This document shows, one piece after another, positions 37,154-45,000 of a stretch of 45,000 nucleotides of DNA (position 1 is the stretch's first letter; the number at the start of each line of letters is the position of its first letter). Source of the DNA: Prorocentrum cordatum. Taxonomy: Eukaryota; Sar; Dinophyceae; Prorocentrales; Prorocentraceae. Made by a program: the position numbers and the translations under genes. The notes beneath the pieces are model-generated. The model searched no databases. It worked only from the letters and a program-made list of their open reading frames with translations, and was not told where the DNA came from. The DNA is taken from contig CAUYUJ010015498.1 of the NCBI GenBank assembly GCA_963575745.1, positions 1 through 45,000 of the forward strand, given 5' to 3'.

Positions 37154-37879
37154 GTTCTCCAACGCCGCCCAGTCGGAGAACGGGCGGCGGGCGGCGCACG
37201 CAGCAGAGGCGGCCGACAGGCCGATGGCCAACTGCTTGTCCGAGAGGCCGGTCTGGCGGTAGGTCCGGAAGTCTCGCTTGGTGTGGGTTAAAGCAGCCCC
37301 GATGTCATCCAAGCTGGTGGTCCCGAGGTGCGCTGCGAGGCCCCGCGGGCTTTGGCGATGCCGGACACCGATACATACTGCCGCCTGTGTGCTCGGATCC
37401 CTGACTCGCCGTAGAGCTCCCTGGATTTCCACGCTCACCCGGTCTTTGAAGCGGTCGGGGTTGCCGAAGCGCGTGGTGTTCATTATGCGGATGGCCTTGT
37501 CAATGTCTGCGGCCGCCAAGACCCGGGCAGGCAATGTGTTTCTGCGAAGTAGTGGTTTTGCTGCGCGTTGTTCTCGTCTCTCGTGGAGCTTCCTCAGCAG
37601 GTGCTGGAAGATGGGGAATGTGATGGTGGTGATCTTCCACGAGCGGTGGTTGTTTCGCAGGGCCCTGCACTTGCCGTTGTTGATGCCGCACCTCGCTTTA
37701 GTCGGCCCGGCGGCAGCACCACCAAGCCGACCCCCATGACGTAACCTATCTTGTAAACTGCGGCACTTCCAACAATGTCCCCGTTTACTGAGTTGGTGCC
37801 TAGGGTGCGTCGTGCAGAAACGGACCTTTGGTCGGTTCGGCATCGAAGCTGCGTGTCAGAGGTTACTGTTCCCACTGTC

Positions 37880-38430
37880 GGCTTGAGCCGATGTGTCGAA
37901 ATACGGAGGCTTGAAGGATTTTGAATTGTTCGCGTTTTCCGTTTCTGATGCTCCAAGACGGGCCAAGAGGCCTCTCAGACGGCTCCAAGACGGCCCGAGA
38001 GGCCCCCATCATGGCCCCAAGAAGGAGAAAGAGGGCTCGAAGACGGTCCAAGAGTCGCCCAAAACGGCTCCAGAGGGATTCAAGGGAACCCCAGCGGCCT
38101 ACAAACATAATCTTGAAATCGGGTTTTCTGCCTCCAGGAGCTCCAGGGGGCCTCCAGACTGCCCTGAGAGGCGCCCAGGAGGCTCTGAGAGGCCCCCAAG
38201 AAGCCTCCAGCAGGCCCCCAGACGCCCAAAAGACGCTCCAAGAGGTTCAAAACATGCTCCGAGAGGTTCGGCTACGGCTCCCAAGAGGCTTCAAAAGTGT
38301 GGTCGGTACAATTCGATGGTTACAGGTGACACGCCTCATGTGGTACTTGGTCGGTGCCACGTGAGGCATCCGAGAAATCTACGACGAGATCCCAACGAAC
38401 ACTCCAGAGGCCTCTGACTCACGACCCAGG
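37880..38430. repeat. Degenerate CCAAGACGG-type composite repeat, reverse orientation
   Basis: GGCTCCAAGACGGCCCGAGAGG and GCCCCCAAGAAGCC variants, with inner modules near 37,915-37,950 (TTTTCCGTTTCTGATGC) and 38,105-38,130 (CTTGAAATCGGGTTTTCTGC) corresponding in reverse to those of the 30.6-33.9 kb array. Confidence 0.75.
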
Positions 38431-38504
38431 CGCGTTGGCGGCATGGGCCGAAGGCCATTAGATACTATAATATGGCTGTGATTTGCTTCTCATTTACTTG
38501 CTCA

Positions 38505-38760
38505 GGTTCGTCGTCGTCGTCGTCATTGTCGTCGTCGTCGTCGTCTGCGTCGTCGTCGTCATCTTCCTCATCCTCCTCCTCCGCCTCCTCCTCCTCCTTC
38601 TCTTCCTCCTCCTCCTCCTTTTCGTCAGTTTCGTCCTCATCCCCCTCTTCCGTTTCCCTCATTCTTTCCTCCAGTTCGTTAGCTGCCTCTTTTGCTTCTC
38701 CTGCTTCCCCTGCCCTTGCTTTTGCTCCTGCTCGTGCTCCTGCTCATCCTGCAAAGTATT
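38505..38760. repeat. GTC/TCC trinucleotide-rich tract
   Basis: (GTC)n from about 38,508 to 38,560, then CTCCTC-rich to about 38,660, then TGCTCCTGCTCGTGCTCC units to about 38,750. No coding evidence is seen here or in 38,761-39,390, apart from one copy of the TTCCCACAGCTTGCGTGG motif at 39,137-39,154. Confidence 0.85.
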
Positions 38761-39390
38761 TGGAGCAACCCTGGCTCTGAAAACGTTGTGTAGAGATCTG
38801 CCGCCGTGCCGCGAGGCACGGAGTGGGCGTGTCCTTGTGGAGTTTTTAAGGGGTGCGGAGCCCGTCGTCCCGAATCTCCTGGGGCTTGCTTCCGCTGGCC
38901 TTGCACTGGCGCGCTGCTCGGCGCCGTGGCGGTGTCCAGGAGCGCGTTCTTGATGCTCGCCTTGGGGGGCATCGCAGGCGGCGGTCTGGCAGGAGGGGTC
39001 GATGTGCGGGGCTGCCGAAGCGCGCCTGCCGTGCCCGATGATTTGAGCCTCCGACGGCGGCGGGCCGAAGCACGTGCACGATGACTCGCGCGCGCGTGCT
39101 GGAGGGCCGAAGCGTGAACATATCGGGGCCCAGAGGTTCCCACAGCTTGCGTGGGCAGCAGTGCGCAACTTCCGCGGACAATCCGACGCGAGGTCCGAGC
39201 GGGGCCCGAGGGCCTGCGCCGACGCCCGGCACGACATCAGGAGCGGGGGGCTCTGGGAGGGCCCTGCGGGTAACGCTGTGCACAATCGGCGCGCAAAGGC
39301 ACGGCCAGGCTCGGGGTGGGAGGGAGAGGGGCGACGCGGAGGACGAAGGCAGCTGAATGCAGAGAGCGATGTGTTTTTGCCTGGGGGCCG

Positions 39391-40594
39391 TCAAGGGCGG
39401 CGGCAGTACGGCTCGGCCGCGGCGGGTCGCTTGCGGACCGCAGCGCGAGGAGCGGCCGCGCTGTCTAACAACAGCTCGGTCCAGACAACGTTTTTCGTGA
39501 GGGCGTGTCCAGCAGCCGTGCGTCGCTCCGGCGCTGCAAGAATCCTAAGGTCGGAACGGCGTTGGGCCCGGCTGAGCGCCACGTACAGGTGCCCGTGCGT
39601 AAAGGGGCTGCGTCGCAGGTCGATGACGCATCTGGCCAGGGTGCTGCCCTGGGCGCCGTTGAGGGTGGAGTCGTACGCCGGGCGCAATGGAAATTGTCGG
39701 CGCACGATGGTTGTCGCACCTTTGGCCAAGCTCCAGCGGAAGCAGATCCGCGGTAAAGGAAGCGTCTGCCGTCCAACGTTTCGACATCCACGTGGTTGTC
39801 GTGAACGGCGACGAGGACCACCTGGGCATGGTTCATCAGACGATCCTGAGAGCTAAAGTTCCTAATAATTTCGTAAAGTGCGCCCACGATGAGTCGAATG
39901 CGGTGGGGAGGTGCACCGTGTTCAGTTTGGACGTTCAGAAATTCGGGCGTCACGTGAGGTTCGATGAACTGATCGTCCCGGTCGATCTCTATGCAGTCGG
40001 CGCTGAACCGATGGTATTCGTCGCGACGGTAGGTGTGTGCGAGGATGTCCAGGACCATGTCGTTGAACGCGTCGACGGTATCGTTGGTGACGGCCAAGAT
40101 CTTGGACTTTGCGCAAGCATTTGCGTCGTTCGGGTGTGGGAAGCAGAAATCAATTGCCTCGCGGGGTTCCAATATGGTTGGGCAGAGGTGCAGTTCCAAG
40201 TAACCGGAAGTACCATCCACGGAGTGCTTCGCCTCGGCGGTTCCATTGCCGACAGTCTCGATCCAGCGAGCGTACGTGAGATCAGCATGTTGGCGGTGTT
40301 TGGTAGTGAGCCGGTGGCATTCGAAATGGTCCCACGTTGATGACGAACGCACGCTCATTGCAACAATGTCGCGTCTGGACGCGTGCTTGAGGACAGGAGG
40401 GATCTGGCGGAAGTCCCCGTAGCACACAATGACCTTGGGGGAGTAAGTGTCTGGGGCTGCCTTCTGGAGGGTGTCCAGAAAACGCACAACGGCATCCCAC
40501 GCTGTCCTTTTCGCTCCAGGCCACTCGTCCCACTGTATGACTGAAGCGCGAGCTAGGCGCGCGGCCTCAGCAGTTGCGTGGAGAGAGCAGGGGA
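39391..40594 (-). pseudogene. Pif1-like helicase portion of Helitron, N-terminally lost
   Basis: Begins within the helicase at HATAEAARLARASVIQWDEW (Walker B-like DE, about 40,550), followed by KVIVCYGDFRQIPPVLKHAS (motif III, about 40,420), SSSTWDHFECHRLTTKHRQH, and ILAVTNDTVDAFNDMVLDIL. A one-base shift after VETLDGRRF near 39,740 leads to PRICFRWSLAKG, FPLRPAYDSTLNGAQGSTLA and DLRRSPFTHGHLYVALSRAQ (motif VI region). Pif1 family helicases unwind DNA 5'-3'. The Walker A motif (GxGKT) that should precede is absent: the upstream sequence is ATC microsatellite and GC-rich repeats. Confidence 0.87.
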
Positions 40595-41725
40595 TCATCA
40601 TCATCATCATCATCATCATCATCGTCATCAGCAGCATCATCTTCGTCGTCGTCGTTATCATCATCACCAGCCTCACCAACATCGTCAGCATCCTCGTCCT
40701 CCTCAGCATCATCATGTTCATCATGGTCAGCATCATCATGACCATCGTGATCATCACCATCATCATCATAGCCATAATCATCTTATCATCATCATCATCA
40801 TCGTCATCATCATCATTATACTCGTCAACATCGTCGTTCTCAGGTTGTTCATCCCTCGTTCTTACGGTCTCCGGTGTTCCCTCGAACGAATGCCGCCGAG
40901 CTTGCTGGAATGGCACGGTGGCGGGACTGTCGCAGGCAGGTGGATATGACAGCTTGCGTGGGGGGCGCGATGGGGGTGGAATCGGGCGGGGCGCATCTGT
41001 TGGGGCAGCGGGTGGGTTCCCACAGCTTGCGTGCAGTGGTGGAGGAGGTAATTGAACTGGGGGCTGGCGGGCCAAGGGAGGTCCCCACAGCTTGCGTGGA
41101 CAGGCTGGGGGGATCATCATCATCATCATCATCATCAGCATCATCATCATGATCATGATCATCATCATCACCATCATCACCATTATCATCGGGCGACGGG
41201 GATAGGTGGGGCGGGGGGCATCCGTTCGGGGAACGGGTGGGTTCCCGCAGCTTGCGTGAATTGGTGGGTGCAGTGGTCTGGGTGATGGTTTGGGAACGGG
41301 AGTGCGTCGTGGGCTGGGAGGTTCCCGTGGTCGCGGGTCGGGCGACGCAGGGTTCGGGCCGGCGGGGTGGATCACTTCGTCACAAGGGTGGGTTCCCACA
41401 GCTTGCGTGGACTGGCTAGCGGGGCGAGAGGGGCGAGGGTCCGGGGACTGAGGTGCATTGTGGCCCGCGGGGGTCCCGCGACATGCTTGAAGTGGCCGAG
41501 GGTTTCAAGGCGCTTGTGTTCCGAAAGGGAAATGGTGCGAGTGGTCTGAGCAGGGACATGGTCGGCGGCAGTGGCCCCGGGGGAACGGGGAGGCTAGAGA
41601 GAAGCAGGGGCATGGGTTGAGCGAGTCGGTCACGTGACCGAGAACTCGCCAAAGTCGTATGGAGGCGTGGAAGATCGCCAGGTGGTGTGGGGGGGTCGTT
41701 TCGGGCAGAAGAGCAGGAGGGTGGT
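40595..41725. repeat. Repeat-filled gap in the Helitron: ATC microsatellites and a CCCACAGCTTGCGTGGG motif
   Basis: ATC runs lie at 40,597-40,625, 40,640-40,850 (interrupted) and 41,115-41,190. Five copies of a TTCCCACAGCTTGCGTGG-like motif lie at about 40,949, 41,017, 41,081, 41,241 and 41,391; a sixth is at 39,137. Between them is GC-rich sequence. The segment takes the place of roughly 300 expected residues between Rep and Walker B. Confidence 0.8.
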
Positions 41726-43120
41726 TTAAGTCCCGGTCCTCTTAGGAAAGTGCAGGAGCATCTGCCGGAGGTAGAAGACGTCCTTCTGCCGGGGGTACTT
41801 CATCTCCAGGCGGCGCACGGGCGGTTTCCTTCGCATGCGGACGTGCACGTAGTTTTGGCGTCCGGGCGGCGCCATGTCCACAGTTGGTCGAACGGTGGTG
41901 TCTGCAGGTATTCGGTGCCATCTTGCAGACAGGGTAGGCCGCTCGCTTCTTGGCGGTTCGACGAGGTGGTGTCCGAACACATCGGGGAAGAAACCGCGTA
42001 ACGCCACGGGGCAAGTCGTGCTGACAATGGAACGTTCGAAGTACTTTGTGTATTTGCAGCCGAGGAATAGCTCTCGGTTCGGGCGGTAGAAATAGCGCTC
42101 CAACTGGGACGTAGTGTGGTCCAAAGCATCGGCTTCGAATCCCTCGTCAAAGTCGACCCAGTCCTCGTCGGGAAGGTGCACCGGCAGACAAGGTACCGTA
42201 GGCGCCTTCTCGTACGTGGTGTAGCCGAAGATTCGCCACGCGCATTCCGTGGCGACCAGGTGCCTGCCGCGTAGCCAGTCGGCAATATCGTCGGTCGGCT
42301 GGTCTTCCGAGCCGATGGTGTACATGGTGTGGTCGGGTCCCTTGAAGAGGTACTTGAATAGGTATTCGAACAGATTGACATATCCGGCGAACTTAACGTT
42401 CGCGTGGCCGTTCCACTTCAACAAAATGCTGGGGGAGTACTCGACGACCAGTCGATTGCAGCAGACATGTCGTCGTCCGTAGGCAGGCCCGGCAGATGGG
42501 CAATTTGGGCGAGCGTTAGAGCACGGACGTCGGCGATGGTGCGGGTACCCTCTGGCGTCGATCTCGGTGGTGTCTGCGAACGGCCACGGGCATCCTTTGA
42601 TGCACTCCTGGGCAGGGTCGTTGGGCTGGCAGGAATGATTGCACCGATGAACCATGTGATGCAGGACGCGCTCGCGGAGTGGGCCATGTTCAGGAGGGAC
42701 TTCGCACGATATGAGAGCATCGATCTCCTCGGGCGCGCAGGGGGGGTTGTCCACCGCGAGCGCAATGTGTGCATGAGGGAGGCCCCGCATCTGATACTCA
42801 ATCACGCGGATGATGTACCTTCTGCGCCCAGAGAAGTCGGTCTTCAGAAAGGAAACCATCTCCAGGAGTCGCGCGTGGAACACGCGGACGACGACGTCTG
42901 GTCTGTCAGCAGCGGTTTGTCCAGGCAAGAGGGCTGATTGAATTTCTGGCCAGTATGGGTTGCATGTCAGAGTGATGAAGAAAGTGGGCGGGCCTTTACG
43001 ACGCGCCAGCTCCAAGCAGTCGACTCGAAGACGTCCGAGGTGGCGCGGGGGCCCCGGCGCGCTCGAGGGCAAGAGCACGCGGGCCACAGCAGGAGCTGGG
43101 TCGGCGGTGTTCGCAATCAT
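41726..43120 (-). pseudogene. Helitron HUH replication initiator (Rep) domain
   Basis: 464 residues from the Met at 43,120, but homology extends upstream in frame through the TAG at 43,190-43,192 (NEWLVNMYCRM-stop-DERLSPLRRDQ). Rep motif 1 is PTFFITLTCNPYWPEI (about 42,965), the HUH motif is RVIEYQMRGLPHAHIAL with His-Ala-His (about 42,770), and the two catalytic tyrosines lie in NLFEYLFKYLFKGPD (about 42,350). A Cys/His stretch (HRCNHSCQPNDPAQECIKGC) sits between them, as in other Helitrons. Rep nicks single-stranded DNA and starts rolling-circle transfer. The frame ends at FYLRQMLLHFPKRTGT, where the region leading to the helicase should start. The domain itself is unbroken; the protein as a whole is not. 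Confidence 0.9.
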
Positions 43121-43208
43121 CTCGCAGACCTGACGTCTAGTGCCACGCAGTTTGGGCTGGTCACGGCGGAGGGGGCTCAGTCTTTCGTCCTACATGCGAC
43201 AGTACATA

Positions 43209-44492
43209 TTAACGAGCCATTCGTTGAGCAATCGTCCGCAAGCGTGCATGTGAGACAACCGTAGTATGCGTTGCCGGTACCACCACAATTTGGCTGATGT
43301 GCGCGCCGTTGACCATCGCATCCGGGCTCCACCCACGCCCGCCGGATGAGAACCACAGTGGGTAGGACAGTGGCTCGTAGAAAGGGTGTAGTGGATGGAG
43401 ATACTTGGGGGCGGTGGAGGAGTTCAGTCGGAACGTTACCGTGCGAGGTTGAGCGTGGCTGTCCGTGCGCGCGTCGACGATGGCGGCGAGCTCGTTGATG
43501 TCCTCGTCCCACTTCAAGTGCACCGCTGCGTCGGGCCCAGGGCGACGTATAGTTCCGAGGCGTTTGATCTCATTCATGAACGGGTTGATGGGCAGTAGGA
43601 GGCGTTCCAGGCGACGGAGCAGCCCCACGTCTAACTGCAGGGTAGTGGCTTGTCGAGTGCGTCCTTGAGGGTCCACGACGAGATATCTCACAGCGGTGGT
43701 TTCGGCTGCCATGAGCACTCGCCTGTACATCGTGCCGTGAATCCGGAGGTTGGAAGGACGCATGTAGTTGCCGAATCGAAGTTCCTTCGTGCTTCCTGCG
43801 CTGTGGATCTCGTGAACAGCCAATGCGAATAAGTTGTTGTAGCGGCGACTTGCTGCCGTGAGCCCTGTCAGACGAGGAGAATTGGTCGTGGGATCGTGTA
43901 GAAGATGGCCCGCGGCGTCGCGAGCGGGCCAAGTGGAGCGGAATATCTCCAGAAGGGCGGGCGCCGGAGGTGAGAAGAAGTGCTCGAATGTGATCGCCCA
44001 CTTGCCGCTGCTGCAGCAAAACGCTGGCGTTTCGGTTGGAAAGAGGGAGGCCGCACAATGCGGGCAACTTCGGTTCATGTCTCCGACAGAGAACGGCACG
44101 TCTTGTAAGGGCGGTCGACCCACTACGCTGCATTCGCGACAGACGCTGTCATGCGTCCTGTCGCGGTCGCAAGCGAAGGCTTCCCTTGGCAAGGAGAGCC
44201 CACAACGAACGCAAGTGACCTGTAGTCGGCGTCGGGACATGCCGGAAGTCTGCGGGGCAGCGGCGGTGCAAGTGATGCACGCGCGGGTGGCTCGGTGGCG
44301 TTGGCGGACTGCGAAGTGCAGCCGCGGGACGTCCTGGTCGCAGCGCGTGCAATGTAACGTATCTGCGCTGGGACGTCCGCGAGAGGCCGGCCTCTTGCGC
44401 ACGGCGGGGGAGTCGCCCGTCATGATCCCAATCGGCGTATGCCGAGGCGGAGCAGCAGCGGAATCCTGGAGCCAAGGGCTACGGGACATCAA
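43209..44492 (-). pseudogene. Helitron protein N-terminal part (zinc fingers plus Helitron-like N domain)
   Basis: 427 residues. Cys-pair fingers (CTRCDQ, ACITC, CVRCG, CREC, CPHC) occupy residues 45-160. Then come HFFSPPAPALLEIFRSTWPA, SRRYNNLFALAVHEIHSAG, MYRRVLMAAE and the conserved HPLHPFYEPLSYPLWFSSGG RGW block near 43,350, known as the Helitron-like N domain. Shortly afterwards the frame is lost (near 43,230): the continuation LNEWLVNMYCRM is in the Rep frame. The first 194 residues are almost identical to the fragment at 35,852-36,434. Confidence 0.88.
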
Positions 44493-45000
44493 TAGAGCCT
44501 GGCGCGGCCGAGGTGTGTACGTCGTCGCTATTAGTGCGGGCCTTGGCGTTTGGAGGCCTCATGGGTGGCTTCTCGGCGATCTCCTGGGGGTCTCTTGGGG
44601 CCTTGGGGGCCTCTGGAGAGTGTGTTCGGGGTATCCTGGAGCGGGAGGGCCGAAATGTCGGCTCGGATCCTGTCGTGGGGCCTTTCTTGGAGCCGTCTTG
44701 AGGGTCCTGGTGCCGTCTTAGAAGCCTCTTGGGCCGTCTTGGGGCTGTCTTGGGGCCGTCTTGAAGGTGTCTTAAGCCGTCTGGGGGCAATCTTGGAGTC
44801 CCCATGTGGCCGTTTTGGAGAGGCGGGTGTGGCAAACGCGTAAATCCAAGAATCGTCGAAGACCATTGGAAATCAATGAATTTTGCCTGTTGGGGCTCTC
44901 TTGGGAAGGCTCTCGGAGGCCTCTTGGGGCGTCTTGGAGGCCTCGTGGGTCTTCGTAGGAGCAACTGGGGCATCATAGAGCGGAATGTGGGCCGGTCGGA
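44493..45000 (-). repeat. Helitron 5' region containing TTGGGGCCGTC-type repeats
   Basis: Matches 36,435-36,942 and contains GGGCCGTCTTGGGGCTGTC repeats and both inner modules of the composite family (GAGGGCCGAAATGTCGGCTC near 44,645; ATTGGAAATCAATGAATTTTG near 44,865). The 36,942-37,061 counterpart lies outside the window. Confidence 0.85.

Larger units (their letters stand above)
35525..37843 (-). pseudogene. Unrecognised basic protein with Cys/His cluster, split by an insertion
   Basis: The first part (37,843-37,062, about 260 residues) starts MPNRPKVRFCTTHPRHQLSK, with a possible zinc-binding cluster (C-x3-H ... GHCWKCRS) and a second Cys pair (RCGINNGKCRALRNNH). It continues through basic and helical-looking sequence (RIMNTTRFGNPDRFKDR, LGTTSLDDIGAALTHTKRDF) to EIAKQMRKYCRGRGREYFSA and LTQVP. 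There a 1,210-bp insert begins. Beyond it, 35,851-35,525 repeats the last ~30 residues and supplies about 78 more, ending AATYTPTPN-stop. Removing the insert and one repeat copy would give one frame of about 340 residues. I do not recognise the family. Position and strand suggest it may belong to a mobile element, but that is a guess. Confidence 0.6.
39391..45000 (-). mobile_element. Decayed autonomous Helitron (runs past window end)
   Basis: Minus-strand order: 5' region with TTGGGGCCGTC repeats (45,000-44,493), N-terminal protein part (44,492-43,209), HUH Rep (43,120-41,726), a 1.1-kb repeat-rich gap, and a Pif1-like helicase part (40,594-39,391). Helitrons encode a single Rep-helicase for rolling-circle transposition. 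Here one frameshift near 43,230, an in-frame TAG at 43,190-43,192, loss of the helicase N-terminus and a frameshift near 39,740 make it non-functional. Its 3' end (hairpin plus CTRR) was not located. Confidence 0.85.

Noticed and set aside
38455-38485. GCCAT...ATGGC inverted repeat near 38,455-38,478, considered as a Helitron 3' hairpin.
   Set aside because: The arms are only 5 bp, the loop is AT-rich and no CTRR terminus lies at the required distance and orientation.

Overview
The window looks like nuclear DNA of a dinoflagellate. It is GC-rich and dominated by repeats, with no ordinary host gene I can name. It contains several tyrosine-recombinase (YR) retroelements whose last gene resembles a cytosine-C5 DNA methyltransferase, a combination I associate with dinoflagellates. 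The species is not determined; a Prorocentrum-like genome would fit the very abundant TTGGGCCGTC-type degenerate repeats, but that is inference. I saw no tRNA, rRNA, CRISPR array or spliced-leader gene.

Layout, left to right. 1-416 is a TCA microsatellite. 417-2,879 is mostly degenerate repeat. 2,880-4,150 is the 3' part of a YR retroelement (element A): a broken methyltransferase followed by direct repeats. 4,200-5,130 is degenerate repeat. 5,145-10,240 is YR retroelement B, with gag-like, reverse transcriptase-RNase H (RT-RH), YR and the start of a methyltransferase. 10,640-13,620 holds three different tandem-repeat arrays. 13,860-19,237 is YR retroelement C, with recognisable ends, all domains and many frameshifts. 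19,300-20,308 is degenerate repeat and a TA/CATA microsatellite. 20,309-30,451 is YR retroelement D, about 10 kb, young and nearly intact. 30,570-33,900 is a composite tandem repeat with a period near 375 bp. 34,036-34,140 is a microsatellite and 34,566-35,430 a ~160-bp tandem array. 35,525-37,843 is an unrecognised Cys/His-containing gene split by a 1.2-kb Helitron fragment that is flanked by a 92-bp duplication. 37,880-38,760 is repeat and microsatellite. 39,391 to the window end is a decayed Helitron with zinc-finger/N-terminal, HUH Rep and Pif1-like helicase parts, whose 5' kilobase is the source-like copy of the fragment at 35,852.

All recognised coding regions are on the minus strand. 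Elements B and C share the order gag-like, RT, RNase H, YR, methyltransferase. Elements C and D carry split direct repeats arranged A1 - genes - B1 A2 B2, the arrangement known from PAT/Ngaro-type YR elements, which recombine through a circular intermediate. Element A keeps a likely B1-A2-B2 end. Element D lacks the methyltransferase; instead one long reading frame joins RT, RNase H, a DnaJ-like J-domain with an intact HPD motif, and YR.

The most unusual points are: the methyltransferase module placed after YR in three separate elements; the J-domain inside a retroelement polyprotein; the insertion of elements C and D into CATA/TATA tracts; the dispersed in-frame 20-residue repeats in element D; and the 92-bp duplication around the Helitron fragment.
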